A stretch of DNA of 64,000 nucleotides, taken from positions 74,009,053-74,073,052 of the forward strand of contig CM060732.1 of the NCBI GenBank assembly GCA_030704615.1. Reading direction: 5' to 3'. The first letter of the stretch is position 1. Every line of letters starts with the position of its first letter. The position numbers were made by a program, and so were the translations under genes. The DNA is from Takakia lepidozioides (lineage: Eukaryota > Streptophyta > Takakiopsida > Takakiales > Takakiaceae). This document shows positions 23,149 to 34,019 of the stretch, piece by piece. A model generated the notes under the pieces. That model was not told the DNA's origin. It did no database searches and saw nothing but the letters and a program-made list of their open reading frames with translations.

Positions 23149-23156
23149 TATATATA
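23149..23156 (+). promoter_or_regulatory. Internal TATA box upstream of the chromovirus 3' ORF
   Basis: TATATATA in the context CAGTATATATAG, the same twelve bases that surround the LTR TATA box. It lies 48 bases upstream of the ATG at 23,204 and is followed by a CTTCCAG-rich leader. Promoter function is inference from sequence and position. Confidence 0.5.
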
Positions 23157-23203
23157 GCTACACTTCCAGCACTTCCAGCACTCTTGCATCTTGTATTGGC
23201 AGT

Positions 23204-23605
23204 ATGGAGTCACAAGAACCAGATACATTGGAGTTGTCGCTTACCCAGCTACCAGATCAGCCGTTCAGACTCTCACGACCTTCAACATCACGCCGACGCT
23301 CTCGAGACGATGGGCCACCAATGCGACGCGTACTTTTTCGTCTGGACCCCGTACGATGGTAAGTGGAGCCTACTCGAAGTCTGATAATTCTGTTGGAGGT
23401 TGAGGCTTCGGACCCAGAGGGCAATGAAATCTTATTTGAAGGCAGCTTTGAAAATCAGAATGCTCAAATCACTACGTGGTCCCAAGTTCAAGGTGTTGGA
23501 CACTATCGATGGTTGTTGGGATCTATAAATCATTTGTGTCAAGAACGAAGAGCCGAATATTTGACAAGTACCATTCGCCGGATTTTGGATTTTCTCCAAC
23601 ATTAA
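23204..23605 (+). pseudogene. Accessory 3' ORF of chromovirus 1, one in-frame stop
   Basis: Between the end of the chromodomain frame and the polypurine tract a single frame runs for 134 codons from ATG 23,204. It is broken only by TAA at 23,360-23,362. The first part is Ser/Arg-rich (SRPSTSRRRSRDDGPP). The second part (LIILLEVEASDPEGNEILFE, then HYRWLLGSINHLCQ) looks globular. I do not recognise a family. Its own TATA box upstream suggests separate expression. It might be an LTR-retroelement accessory gene of envelope-position type, but no membrane segment or signal peptide is visible. Confidence 0.5.
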
Positions 23606-23646
23606 GCAAGTCCAAGATTTTACCGCTCCTCGAGGAACTCGGCGCT

Positions 23647-23660
23647 AAAGGAGGGGGTGA
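23647..23660 (+). other. Polypurine tract of chromovirus 1
   Basis: AAAGGAGGGGGTGA immediately precedes the right LTR (TGTCACGG), the expected plus-strand priming site. Confidence 0.85.
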
Positions 23661-24245
23661 TGTCACGGACATAGCCCAGAGGAACTTACCAGGAGTAAAT
23701 ACTAGAAGTTATCAAATTACCATGTTATCAGAAATTACCACGATTTACCATGATTTAATATTACTTATCAAATTACCGAGAGTTTACCAAATTACCAAGA
23801 GTAACTTGGGAAACTGTTCAGGAAGCTTCCTTTGGAAGAAACTTCTCCATCAAGATACCTCATTTGTTTAAGAAAACTTCTTCATCAAGAAACATTTGTT
23901 TAACCTTGGAAACTTCTCCAGCAAGAAACCTCCATAGGGGAAGCTTCTTAGAGAAGCTTATTAGTAGCCAGTATATATATGAGGCGAGACTGGACACTCT
24001 TCAATCTCGCCAACACCAATGCAAGCTACTCTTGTTTCCAGTTTCCAGTACTCCAGTCCAGTTTCCAGAATTCTAGTATTCAAGTTGTGTTCCAATATCT
24101 TGTACTCTTGTTCATTGTTATAAAGATCGTCTTGATTCATCTTTACTCATCATGCATTCGGCCACGCTGACCTTGATTTCTTGTCTAGTCTTGTACCTCT
24201 AGTCTGATCTCTTGTTTGTGTTCAGTCATGTTCTCGTCCTTGACA
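23661..24245 (+). repeat. Right (3') LTR of chromovirus 1
   Basis: 585 bases matching 6,547-7,166 end to end, with scattered substitutions and gaps. It has a TATA box near 23,972 and ends TTGACA. The following GTACC (24,246-24,250) repeats the five bases before the left LTR. Confidence 0.93.
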
Positions 24246-24339
24246 GTACCCGCAAGGAGAAGAGGCTCTTATAGTTTACGCTAGCTTCGGTTGGCATCAT
24301 ATATATGTATTGATATATAGGGTCAGGCCGGGTATCAAC

Positions 24340-24740
24340 AAGGTCTTCCAAGCCACAACATCTAGTGTGATTGATATTTTGTGAATGAAGTCTTCTGCCT
24401 CATCCAGTCGTTATGCTCGGCCAATAATGTCAATCATGCAGACAAAGTGCTCTTTTGTTGGAGTGTCACCATGATCTTGATTTTGCATACTTGATGCTCC
24501 CGCATTTAGCAAACATGTCAACGAGGGTATTGTTCGGAATGACACCTCCTACAATTCCAGCTATGGACTCTTGCTCTTTTCCAGGGCTGTCGGGCTTGCA
24601 CATGCATCGCAAACAAATGTAACTTGGTGTGGCTTCACCCCTGCCATCCCACACCCTTGTTAGGCACATCCTACGATCATTGCACTCCAGTTTCTTCCAA
24701 TATCCGCAAGCGTTAGATGCATATTTTGCCAAAATTGAAT
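24340..24740 (-). pseudogene. PPR gene fragment
   Basis: Nucleotides 24,346-24,480 resemble the stretch near 37,975-38,115 of the large PPR-DYW gene (TCTTCCAAGCCACAACATCT, CTGCCTCATCCAGT, AGTGTCACCATGATCTTGA). The minus-strand frame further on reads VIPNNTLVDMFAKCGSIKYA, a typical L/S PPR core. Only about 130 codons remain, with stops between, so it is a truncated pseudogene copy. The order of pieces differs from the parent, implying an internal deletion. Confidence 0.75.
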
Positions 24741-25340
24741 GTAAATTTGTCCTCTACACTTACCCTTGGTGGGTATTTGAGAAGATGGAGCATGAAATTA
24801 TCTCTAATTCAATCGCGGAAAGTGAGGTACTATGTGTATATGAGAGCAGGGTAGCGTAAGTACCCAATGTGCTCCCAGTAAGAAACTGAAAACAACCTTG
24901 TATGCTACATATGTTATGCATGTCTGTCATAATCTCGAAAAACAATCGTCTTCCGTGCTAAAACACAATTGTCCAGCAAAGAAGTGAATTGTGTAGTTGC
25001 TTGTAGCTACAAATATTATAAGCTAAAAGGGCGGGGCCATTTATAGTTAGGCAACCCGATAGTTAGTGCACCGTCAATTCAAAGCAAATAGTGTAAATGA
25101 CTCGATAGGCCTCATGTGCACTTTCTGGCAAGCCAGCAAAGGGGTAGAGGGAGGGATTTAGTTGGGGGCGAAATAGGCTTTAGCACATCTGCAAAGAGAG
25201 CGGCCATTTGAAGCTGGGTTTGCATTGTCAACTTTCAGCCTGTTTGCTAGCTTTGAATAATTTGCAAAGTGATTCTTTCGGTCATCGCGGTCATCTTTAA
25301 TGTCTCCATGTCTTTGATTCCCTCATCAAATTCGTTGATA
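24741..25340. other. Gene-free spacer
   Basis: No frame with a recognisable motif on either strand and no clear repeat. Confidence 0.4.
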
Positions 25341-25344
25341 GCAC

Positions 25345-25918
25345 TTACAATGGTTGTAGAACCTCCGAACAAACACACTTCTTTGAATTCGGACTACCCT
25401 GCACACTTGACAACTTGTAAACTATCATCTTATGAGCGATAGGTGTACCGGAATGATTGTCGGATGTAGTCCTACTGTCACATCTGGTGTTGTACCAGAA
25501 GTAGTTCCTCCATGAAATACAAGAGCCTATCATGGTGGATTGAATAGAACATTGTCAAATCGTATATCTGACACATGGACAACATCATCAAGATCAATGA
25601 TTTGGGGAGGATTTTGGCTCACTCCGTGGTCAATACTTCCAAGAATCCCATTCATCTTTGTTGTTCCCCTTAGAATACCATCAATTTTTTCATGCCATGA
25701 TCACTCGGAAGAATGAGCACTTGTTGCCTCACATTTTTGTTTTTCCTCTCGATACACATCCTTAAGCTTGTCCATCTTGTCGCGACAATGCTTCCAAGAA
25801 TGCTTGGCCCATTGAAGAACCTTGCATTAAGTCTGTCAGCAATGTGTGTCCAATCTTTTGCTCTAAAAGGTCCACATCCATGATCACAATATTTCTCCTC
25901 CCAAAGATCTAGCAACAA
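25345..25918 (-). pseudogene. Myb/SANT-like (trihelix-type) DNA-binding protein, frameshifted
   Basis: The minus strand from 25,918 reads LLDLWEEKYCDHGCGPFRAK, then DWTHIADRLNARF, the start of a Myb/SANT-like helix-turn-helix domain. In a shifted frame it continues CRDKMDKLKDVYREEKQKCE, which is how such domains usually finish. A Gly/Asp-rich tail follows down to about 25,530. A frameshift near 25,800 and an in-frame stop break it. Proteins of this kind are common partners of PIF/Harbinger transposases as well as host transcription factors; nothing here decides between them. Confidence 0.6.
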
Positions 25919-26269
25919 AAGCGTTCTATTATTCGTTCAAACTTGTGCATCATTCTTCTGTTGAATATTAAGTTGTGGCATTCTCACACCAACAATCACC
26001 GGCAATCTTTCAATAAATTTTGTCTTACTTCCAATAAACAACTGGTTTAGTGGAACATGCAGATTAATGGTCTAAGTGTGCTCTTTGAGAGCCAAACGCG
26101 ACTTTCAATGCATTATGTGTCACTCAAAAACTCTAGATCTCTCAAAGATTTAAAAAAAAATGGTTATGTTCTTTAAAAAGTCACATTAGTGGAACGGAAC
26201 ATGAATTAATGAGGCATGATTTGTTGGTCAAATGACACCCTTGAAAACCAAATGCTTATTAATTTCCAA
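25919..26269. other. Gene-free AT-rich spacer
   Basis: No convincing gene. A short A-run lies near 26,150. Confidence 0.4.
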
Positions 26270-26810
26270 TACATCAAGCCTCATTAAACAATTCTTAACT
26301 CCTCTAAACCTCCTTTAAAACGTGCTTGTGTTCAATAACCAATCAGACTAGTAGATCAATTCATAGATCCTCTAAAGATCCTTCAAAAAGATGCTTTAGT
26401 TTAAATACACAATCACACTAACATCAGCTGATAAGTTCCTTAAAAAATATATATATGCTTTTATTCAATACGCAATCATACTAATGAAACCGACATTCTT
26501 AGATTCTCTAAAAAGATAGTTTTGTTTGATACATAATCACAATACTGGAGCTGAGGCATTCACACATTATCTAAAGATCCTTCAAGAAAATGTTTTTGTT
26601 GAGTACATAGTCGTACTAGTGCAACTAAAACATATCCATATCTTCTAATAAACTTGAAAAAAAATAAAATTGTTCAATGCACAGTCACACTAGTGCAACT
26701 GAGACATTTTCAAATCTTCAAAATTTGCTTTTGTTCTAGATATGATTCCACTAGTGGACTTGAGACATCTTAGATCCACTAAAGATCACTTAAAAGATGC
26801 CATAATACCA
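26270..26810. repeat. Diverged minisatellite, ~75-bp unit
   Basis: About seven units share CTCTAAAGATCCTTCAAAAA, TGCTTTTGTTCAATAC and CACAATCACACTAGTGCAACT, each unit somewhat different. The array is AT-rich and non-coding. Confidence 0.7.
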
Positions 26811-27760
26811 ATCACTCCAATCGCAATTGGAAGATTTGATAGGCCAGAGATGGCAAGCTTGTGTTCTCCTATTATATATCCCAATGATAATAATAATATA
26901 TAAATTTTCTGACGCCTCCTGAAGTCAGAAGCGCGTAAACTATGGTGTCTCTTGCATACGTCTATTGTCTTCCATACGAAGGTGGACACCTTTGTGACAC
27001 AATTGAACCCACACCCACTTCCCAGGTGGTGTGTGCCCATTACCACTTGGCTACAACTTGGTTGTCTATATATCTCATCATAGTGTTTGCCCATTTTCTC
27101 TCTTAAGAAACCTATCTTGAGACGGTTGTGCCCCTCCCTAAGTTTAGGCCTTATGGCTTTTTCTGGATTTTTCTTTTTCTTTTCCCTCCTAGAAAAACCA
27201 CTGCAATGCTTGTAGCACCAGTCTGCAAAAATTTCCTCCTAGATAACCAAAAACAAAAAACAAAAAACCCTATATAATAGTTCTATGGTGGTTTTCCTTA
27301 GTATTATCCTGAGTCTATTCAAAAGTAATTATTTTTTATTTTTTATAAATAACCCGCAAAAAAATGTAGAGTGTAAGATGGATACAATAAGTGCAGATAT
27401 GGATGAATGTGGATGAGTAAATGCAGAACGGATGGGGATCTCCGAGTTTGTGGACGGATAGGAGTATTCTGTCCAACCGAATGGGATTCGCTCTATCCAA
27501 TAATGGTATTCGTCCAGTATTGATGAGCAGAACTTGCATGTATCGGTGCAGGTACGTTCATCTGGTTGTTTCGTTCGTCGGTGCTCCTCCATCCTTTTGG
27601 AGAAAGTGTACACAGAGTGTGACAGGCCTGCTCTTCCGAGCATCCTTCTACTCGGAAGGTTTTTCTCTGTTCGCCTCGCCACTGAGAGCAGTCGACATTG
27701 TTTTGTTTTGATGATGGCTACGTTGCAAACTGCAAGCGAGTGGGTAGAACCTGACATGTG
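26811..27760. other. Upstream region of the HY2 gene
   Basis: No recognisable coding sequence. A TATA-like TTTTTTATAAATAAC lies near 27,336, about 440 bases before the HY2 start codon, and could be core promoter, but this is weak. Overlapping short ORFs at 27,330-27,760 on both strands show no family features. Confidence 0.4.
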
Positions 27761-27762
27761 AA

Positions 27763-27782
27763 AGAGAGAGAGAGAGAGAGAG
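27763..27782 (+). repeat. (AG)n microsatellite in the HY2 5' leader
   Basis: Twenty bases of AG dinucleotide repeat end one base before the HY2 ATG at 27,784. GA/CT repeats are common in plant 5' leaders. Confidence 0.8.
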
Positions 27783-27783
27783 A

Positions 27784-30700
27784 ATGGGGGTTCTGGGTTT
27801 GGAAATGTGTATCTTCAGAGGTGGAGGTGCAGGTCATTTCCAGACAGAGACTTGCTCGGATTTTCAACACAATTTTGTTGAGAAAGAAGCATCCAGTAGG
27901 CCATTGGGTTTAAAGCGGATGGCTTGTGGCATCACGGTACAGGAGTCAAGATGGGCCCTTGATTGCTATGGAATGAGGGGAATTAATCTGCAGGTGCTAC
28001 AGGATGACGTAGGTGGGTTTAGGGGTCTGCCAGGGGGGTTAGGAAAAAATATGGCAGCTGGAATCCACATTCACCGTGCGATTCCACTGAGAAGCTGGAG
28101 ACGGAGAGGGAGAACGGATGCACCTTGGCAGGTTGAAGGCTTGACTCGTCGGGGCTCAAAAATACGGATGGGAGCTCAGCGCAGGTCTAATAGGCGAGGA
28201 AGGTCGAGAGGTGGGTCTGAGTTGGTGAGCAGACTGCAGGGATGCAGAGAAGGCGTGGTGCAAAGGATAGTAACAAAAAAATCGGGTATCAGAGCATTGC
28301 AGGCAACAGAAACAACAAATGGGGATAGAGAGACAAGGGGTTTGTACGATGATTTTGTGGATTTGGCAGTGCGAAAAGTGGGCCAGTATGACGACCTGTC
28401 GCCCTTCCCTTTCCAGGTAATTGCAGTCTTGCAGAGCACAAGATTGTTAGGCGACCTGTAGGCTTGTCCGAATCACCTTATTTTTGTGCATGAAATCCAG
28501 CATCTCTGAGAGCAAGCCATAGCCTCATACTTAAAGCGAAGAAGTAACTGCAGATTAACTGAGCGTTTAGTGTTTTTTTGCTCTTGGAGTTGGGTTCAAG
28601 AGGGCAAGACATGTGGGTGATCCTTTGAGGCACCCTCCCTCGTTCTCTTGTTTGGGCCGCTCGTCTTTGTATTGAATTCAGAAGTTGTGTGTAGTATTCT
28701 CTGGTTTTTATTAAGCATTCTGGGAAACTCGCGCTTCAATGCACCATTCATATTACTAACTATCATATGGAGACTTTTGGCCCAGAACCAGCAGTTTCAA
28801 GGATGATTTGTACGTAACAGGGGATGGCGGGTATGACAGGATGCGTTCCAGAACATGGTTCCACTGACTGGGCAGTCTTTGATCAAGAATGTTGCATACG
28901 AATCCACAAAAATACGTCTGTTTCGGGTTGCCTCTATTGACGGAGGAGATGCTATGCAGGTCTTCTACCTCTCTCAATCCCTGGATTCCTGATATTGCTT
29001 ACGTAATTGATAGATCTATTCCCATAATGTCTCACCGGAGTGAAATGCACATCATTGTCCAAGGAAATCAGTATCAGTCAATACATTCTCAAATCTGTTT
29101 CAAAATGTGGTGTACCTCCACACCTATCCTTCAATTCAAATTTCATAGCAATTCATTAAGTGTCAGCGGTACTACTCACAACCCCATGCTGTCCATGTGG
29201 ATATGCTGACCATTACACCAGTCACATGTGCCCAAACTGGATGTAGAAGCTCTGTACCTTGAGGGCCAAGTGGAGACAGCAGTGTTCCTTTCCAACAGTT
29301 ATGCTCAGGGATGAGAAGACAGTAAGGGGTGAGGGGGCTAAGTGGATGGATGGGTAGGGTGCAGGTGCTGAATGTGGCCATATGTGCAAGGCCAGAGTAT
29401 GACCTACCCATATTCTGTGCCGATTTCTTCTCGACTGCCTCCAGAAACATCATTGTGCTGTATGTTGATGTCTTGTCTCTTCAGTCCGTTCATTTTCTGC
29501 ACTCTGCTTCCCTCCTTTTGCACTCTTATTTTGTCACAGAATAATGTGTGTGCTAGATTGCCTCTGATGTAGAAAGGCTCCTTGGCTACTCCATGAGGTT
29601 ATGAAAAAGGCTTGATGTGCTCTGATGCAAAACGCATTCTTATAATGTGTGCCAGAAACACGGAAAGTGTTTTGCTTATCTCGGTCTGTTAATGAAGTAA
29701 TTCCTCCTTGAACTATCAGTGACATCAGGCAACCATTAGAGTATGGAGAGTTTGTTGCACAAGCACCATGTGTAAATATATGCTCATTGTATTACTTCTG
29801 ACATTTCTATCCAAATGATCAGACATGTCGAATGGCTAATATTGGACGAATAAGTCATTTGGCAGTAGTTTGCTAAAGCATATGGGCCCCTTGGGAATTC
29901 TGAGTTATCTCTGTGACAACATCACGTCTAGACTATCGAGACGTTAGAGAAAAAATGCTACCCCCCTTTGAATCCAAACATCTGCAAAGCGGTCAAGTTA
30001 GTATTAGGCTGCCATCTGATGTGGACGACTGTCTTCGGGAATATTCGCAGGGATTTGAATCCAATCCACAACATCAAGCAGAACCCACAGTATCGAGACA
30101 AGTACTACTCACAGCTTTTGCCATTGGTCCCTAAGTATGCAGAGGTGAGGAGGTGTGCAGCAGGAGTTTTTTCTGTTTTGTGACTTGCCTCAAGTTGTGA
30201 GCATTTTTTCTGTGTCGTCCATGTCTCTTTTCGCATCCTTCCTCCTCTTCCTTTTTCTGCCCTCGTCAATCTCAATATTGGTCCTCTGTGAGTGTATGAG
30301 GATCTTGGATTGGAGTCTTATTCTCATGGGAACCATACCACAGTGCCTAAATGAAGGCTACTGTCCAGTGGATCCTCCACTCCCAAGATGAGCCCAGTGC
30401 TTTGCAGTGCCTATTTTCCTCCCATACAAGGATTTTGTATCCTATTTAATGATAAGTTTGAAATACTTGTAGATTCCAAAGTAAAGAAGCTGGCTTAAAC
30501 ACTTGATAGTGTTGTGGATGCAGTTGCTGCCCTGGGGTGATAAGCTCACGGCAGAGTCCCTACAATTCTTCTCTCCAATTGTGATCTGGACAAGGCCAAA
30601 CAGAAGGGAGGACATACAGCAGACTGTCTTTTCTGCCTTTCAAGATTATCTTACGGTATTTTTCAAACTTGTGCTTCAAGAGGGTTGGGGAGGGGCCTCC

Positions 30701-32373
30701 GAAGGCGACAAAAATCTCAGGGTTGCATTAAGTTTCTTGTGAATGCAAAACTATTTATGTAGTTAAGCTATGACTACACAAACCTGCACTGAAAAAAAAA
30801 TGCACATAGAGATATCACACAGAAGTTCAGCTGAAGAAGTTTAGGGGCATGACATTACTCCAAGCGCCGCAGGATTAGTCTTGTTATTGAAATTTTGATG
30901 GATATTTGTCTGCTGTCCGCCTGATCCTGCAGTGCAAACAGTCCTCTCTGGATGAGAGACACTTGCCAAGTAAACTTGTCGAGTAGATGTGTTGAGAAAT
31001 TAATGGTTCTCAGAGCAGCTTCACTTTCACAGGATGTCATTGGAGCCATGGACCCTTGAGGCTGTCCATTATCTGGGTCTTAAGATGCATCTTGGGGAGG
31101 AAGGATGAACTCCATTATCTCATCACCTGTAGGCTCAATGTATGGAAAGTTGAAGTCGAATCCTCAAAGTGCAGATATTCATGAGCATCCATATTTGGCA
31201 GTACACCCAAAGCTTGTGAAACCACTGCTAATCAACTGAATAGATTAGTAATTATTGGAATATTAACACTCAAATAATAGGTAATTGGTGTATTGGGAGC
31301 ATGAAGATCAGTAGCTCCAAATACACCAACTTGCCCCCTTGAGTTCTTTGTTTGTCGCATGGACATATCCTTATGCAGTTTATAAAACGTAACATTTATC
31401 CAGGGTCATTTAGCAGAGGACAGAAAGGAAAGGGAGTGGTGGAAGTAGAAATTTCTCGTAACACATCTCTGTATTATTTCTCATTGTGAAATACTCGGAA
31501 GTAGAAGCATATATAGTGAAAATAACTCTTTTAGAGGTAACATTTGTCCTGGTTCGACTGTATCTAGTAATAAGATAGTGTAGCGTTCTATTTGAGAAGA
31601 TAAACTGGATTGATATGGGATGATGAGGGTGGAGCAGGCCTGGCTAGCTTTGCTTGAAAATGCACAAGCAGCAGTGGATCAGGAGGAGATTACACGAAAT
31701 CAGGAGGCTCACCATCGGTATTTGATGTGGCGGGCTACCAAGGTTACACCACCTCCCATTGATGTAATCAGTCATGATTGCCTCTCCATACGTACAAGAT
31801 CATCTCAACAGTGAACGTTGTCTAGTCCAGCCTTAAAGGCGCATGAGGGCAATCTCCTTCTGACTGGTTCGGTGGTACTATGCATCGGTCCAGGATCCAG
31901 GGCGAAATATTCTACTGCGGCTTTTTGGGGAGCGCCTATGCGAGGTTTGCCTCATCCTTCATTGAGTATGGAGCTGTTGTGTGGCTAATTTGAGAACTTT
32001 ATCTCCATGAGCATGCTATCAATGGCCATCCTGGAAGCATCACCCACAATAGAAAGACAACTAGCAGTTAGATATTCTTCGGGAAATGATTTCCTAAATA
32101 GGCACTGACGTGGAATTGACCTGCGATTTGCAGAGGTACATAAACGAATTTTTGTTCAATGGGGTAACCACTCTAGGCACAAAAAACTTTCTGGATTACT
32201 TTCCTGAGTACAGGGGACCAGACGGAAGTATATCCAAGCAGCAGAGCATGGTGGGCAAGTCCTATGCACAGCGTCCCTGGGATGAAAAGGGCCTCTTCAT
32301 CCTTAATGCTAAGGATGAAGAGAACAGCGACCAACTCCCTTCTCCACTCAAACCTCCACCAAGCATGCTTTAG
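27784..32373 (+). CDS. HY2: Phytochromobilin:ferredoxin oxidoreductase (bilin reductase), eight exons
   Basis: The predicted enzyme reduces biliverdin IXa to phytochromobilin in plastids, with ferredoxin as donor, supplying the phytochrome chromophore. Exons: 27,784-28,416; 28,840-28,959; 29,365-29,459; 30,051-30,144; 30,524-30,655; 31,638-31,742; 31,894-31,944; 32,134-32,373. All junctions keep frame (489 residues). All acceptors end in AG and all donors start with GT; exon 2's donor, GTCTTC, is unusual. Family blocks in order are KIRLFRVASIDGGDAMQ, EYDLPIFCADFF, PWGDKLTAESLQFFSPIVIW, HHRYLMWRATKDPG and FLFNGVTTLGTKNFLDYFPE, ending with KSYAQRPWDEKGLF. The first exon gives about 180 residues before the catalytic domain, longer than usual. 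It is Arg-rich, fits a plastid transit peptide, and the true start could be Met46 or Met90. HY2 is favoured over PebA/PcyA from these blocks. Confidence 0.9.
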
Positions 32374-32654
32374 TGAAACTCACAACCTGAACCTGGATAA
32401 ATTGAATGTCTGAGAACAATGACAGAAGCTCATTCGTTCATGCCAGCAGAAGCCTGCAGCAGAGTATCCGTTGTTTTGAATGTCAACATGGAAGGCTTTA
32501 GACGGTTAAGTTTTCTTCCTTCTGGAGACGATTTCCCAGTTTGGTGGCTGCACCAGGACCAAATTTTGGGTGGTAGAGAGGTTATTTGAAGACGTGCAAG
32601 TTGAAATTGCTTTTCGGACAGTAGTGTTGTCCACAAGGATCTCCTTCTCTGGAC

Positions 32655-33990
32655 TCTTGTTTGGAATGTATATTGTTGAGGCGTAGTTTCAAGGTTTGCC
32701 CATGATGAAGAGCAGTGGAATGGAATGGAATGGCAGGCCTTGAGGGAACCATTTGCAGTCATGTAAAAGTCCCAAGCCTCTGCCGGTGTTTAGGCCCCAT
32801 GCTAGGAAAATGGATTTCAGCACCTTAGTAATGGCTTACATCTGCACTTTTTGAGTAATGACTAAAACCTAGAGCACTGCAGTTTCGCAAGAGCTCTGCA
32901 CGCATATGCCATGACTCTTAACAGTGGCAGTTCCTAATATTACCAAGAAGCAACAATGGCGTCTTAGTGAACCATTGAGAAAGCATTTAACAGGCTTGCA
33001 GTTGCTACAACAGAGAAACTTGAAACGCAATAGGTGTCTTTGCATCCTCAAGTCAAAAGTTTGCATGCCATTAATCTTGAGAATGGTTGGGACTGGGACA
33101 TCAATCTGGGAGGTTTTGCACACGTTGGGGTAATGGATCAAAGCCCTCAGCTATTTCAAGAAATTCATTGCATGCAGCGGCGAGTTTCAAGTAGAGAATT
33201 ACCCTGAAACTGAAGTGTAAAAAAACACAAGTGGAAACCAGAAGGCAAACAACATAGGAATGGCAAACAACGCCCAGGAAACGCAAGGGCCGAGGACAAG
33301 AAAAACAGTGGGAAGGAGACTAGATCTGCAACACCAAGTGACTGATAACCAACTCAAAATCTCAATTGAGCCTTCAACTTAGGAGTCTCTAGTCCTATGA
33401 TGTCACCAATTGACCTCCATATCCTCCCCAACAGATGAATACCCACAGGTGAGTTACAGTAAACCAGGCTGAGACGGTGCATTTTCCACTATATTACCAA
33501 TATGCACCATTGTTTTAGGGGAGAGGTGAATTGTGGGATTTTGCTAATGAAGATACCTTTGACCATTTTTAATTGTTTTCTTATATGCGAAGGGAGTGAT
33601 TTAGTGCACACACACTACATAACACTATGAGGTATGTTATATAAGCTAATCTCTAGAACTTGTGTTGTACAAGTTATGGGCTCTATGATGAAGTTTTTTG
33701 CAAACCTAAATCGTGGTAAGTTTGACTTGCTAGAGAGATGGTATTGGGAAAAACTATGACATTCTACCTATGTCTGTGGCAATGCGAAGATGGGAGGTAA
33801 ACCCGTATCTAATCATATACAGTCACACCACCACACACCCCAATCACCTCTATGGAAATGATCTTAACTCTTAGAGCCGGATTAAGAAATAATGTCTTTC
33901 TTTGAAGGTTGTTGTTGTCTATAATCGGATCTTATCTAACATAAACAGATCTTTTTTTGTTAAGACATCAACACAAGACAAGCCCTCAAC
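32655..33990 (-). repeat. Dispersed repeat, copy A (inverted relative to 55,770-57,035)
   Basis: The reverse complement matches 55,770-57,035 over about 1.3 kb. Shared blocks include CACAATTCACCTCTCC, AACAATGGTGCATATTGGTA, CCTGGTTTACTGTAA and GCATGCAATGAATTTCTTGA. It contains a TATA-like GCTTATATAACA in the sense of the repeat. Short ORFs inside are conserved only as broken pieces. It may be an LTR or a non-autonomous element; exact ends were not defined. Confidence 0.75.
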
Positions 33991-34019
33991 ATAGCTACGG
34001 TGTGAGCCCAACCCCATGA

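Larger units (their letters stand above)
6547..24245 (+). mobile_element. Complete, decayed Ty3/gypsy chromovirus with a nested MULE
   Basis: The element has two LTRs beginning TGTCAC and ending TTGACA/TGACA, and a 5-bp target duplication GTACC at 6,542-6,546 and 24,246-24,250. Between the LTRs the plus-strand order is gag, protease, reverse transcriptase, RNase H, integrase, chromodomain, which is the chromovirus order. A polypurine tract (AAAGGAGGGGGTGA) abuts the right LTR. The internal region is about 5 kb of retroelement sequence plus an 11.5-kb insertion at 11,474-22,970. Stops and frameshifts in every domain, and LTRs that visibly differ by substitutions and indels, mean it is old and immobile on its own. 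Confidence 0.95.

Noticed and set aside
27329-27757. 142-codon minus-strand ORF upstream of HY2
   Set aside because: No motif, overlaps ORFs on the other strand of similar length, and sits in the presumed HY2 promoter.
28889-29209. ORF inside the HY2 gene region
   Set aside because: It overlaps exon 2 in a different frame and intron 2; the HY2 motifs are in the frame KIRLFRVASIDGGDAMQ.
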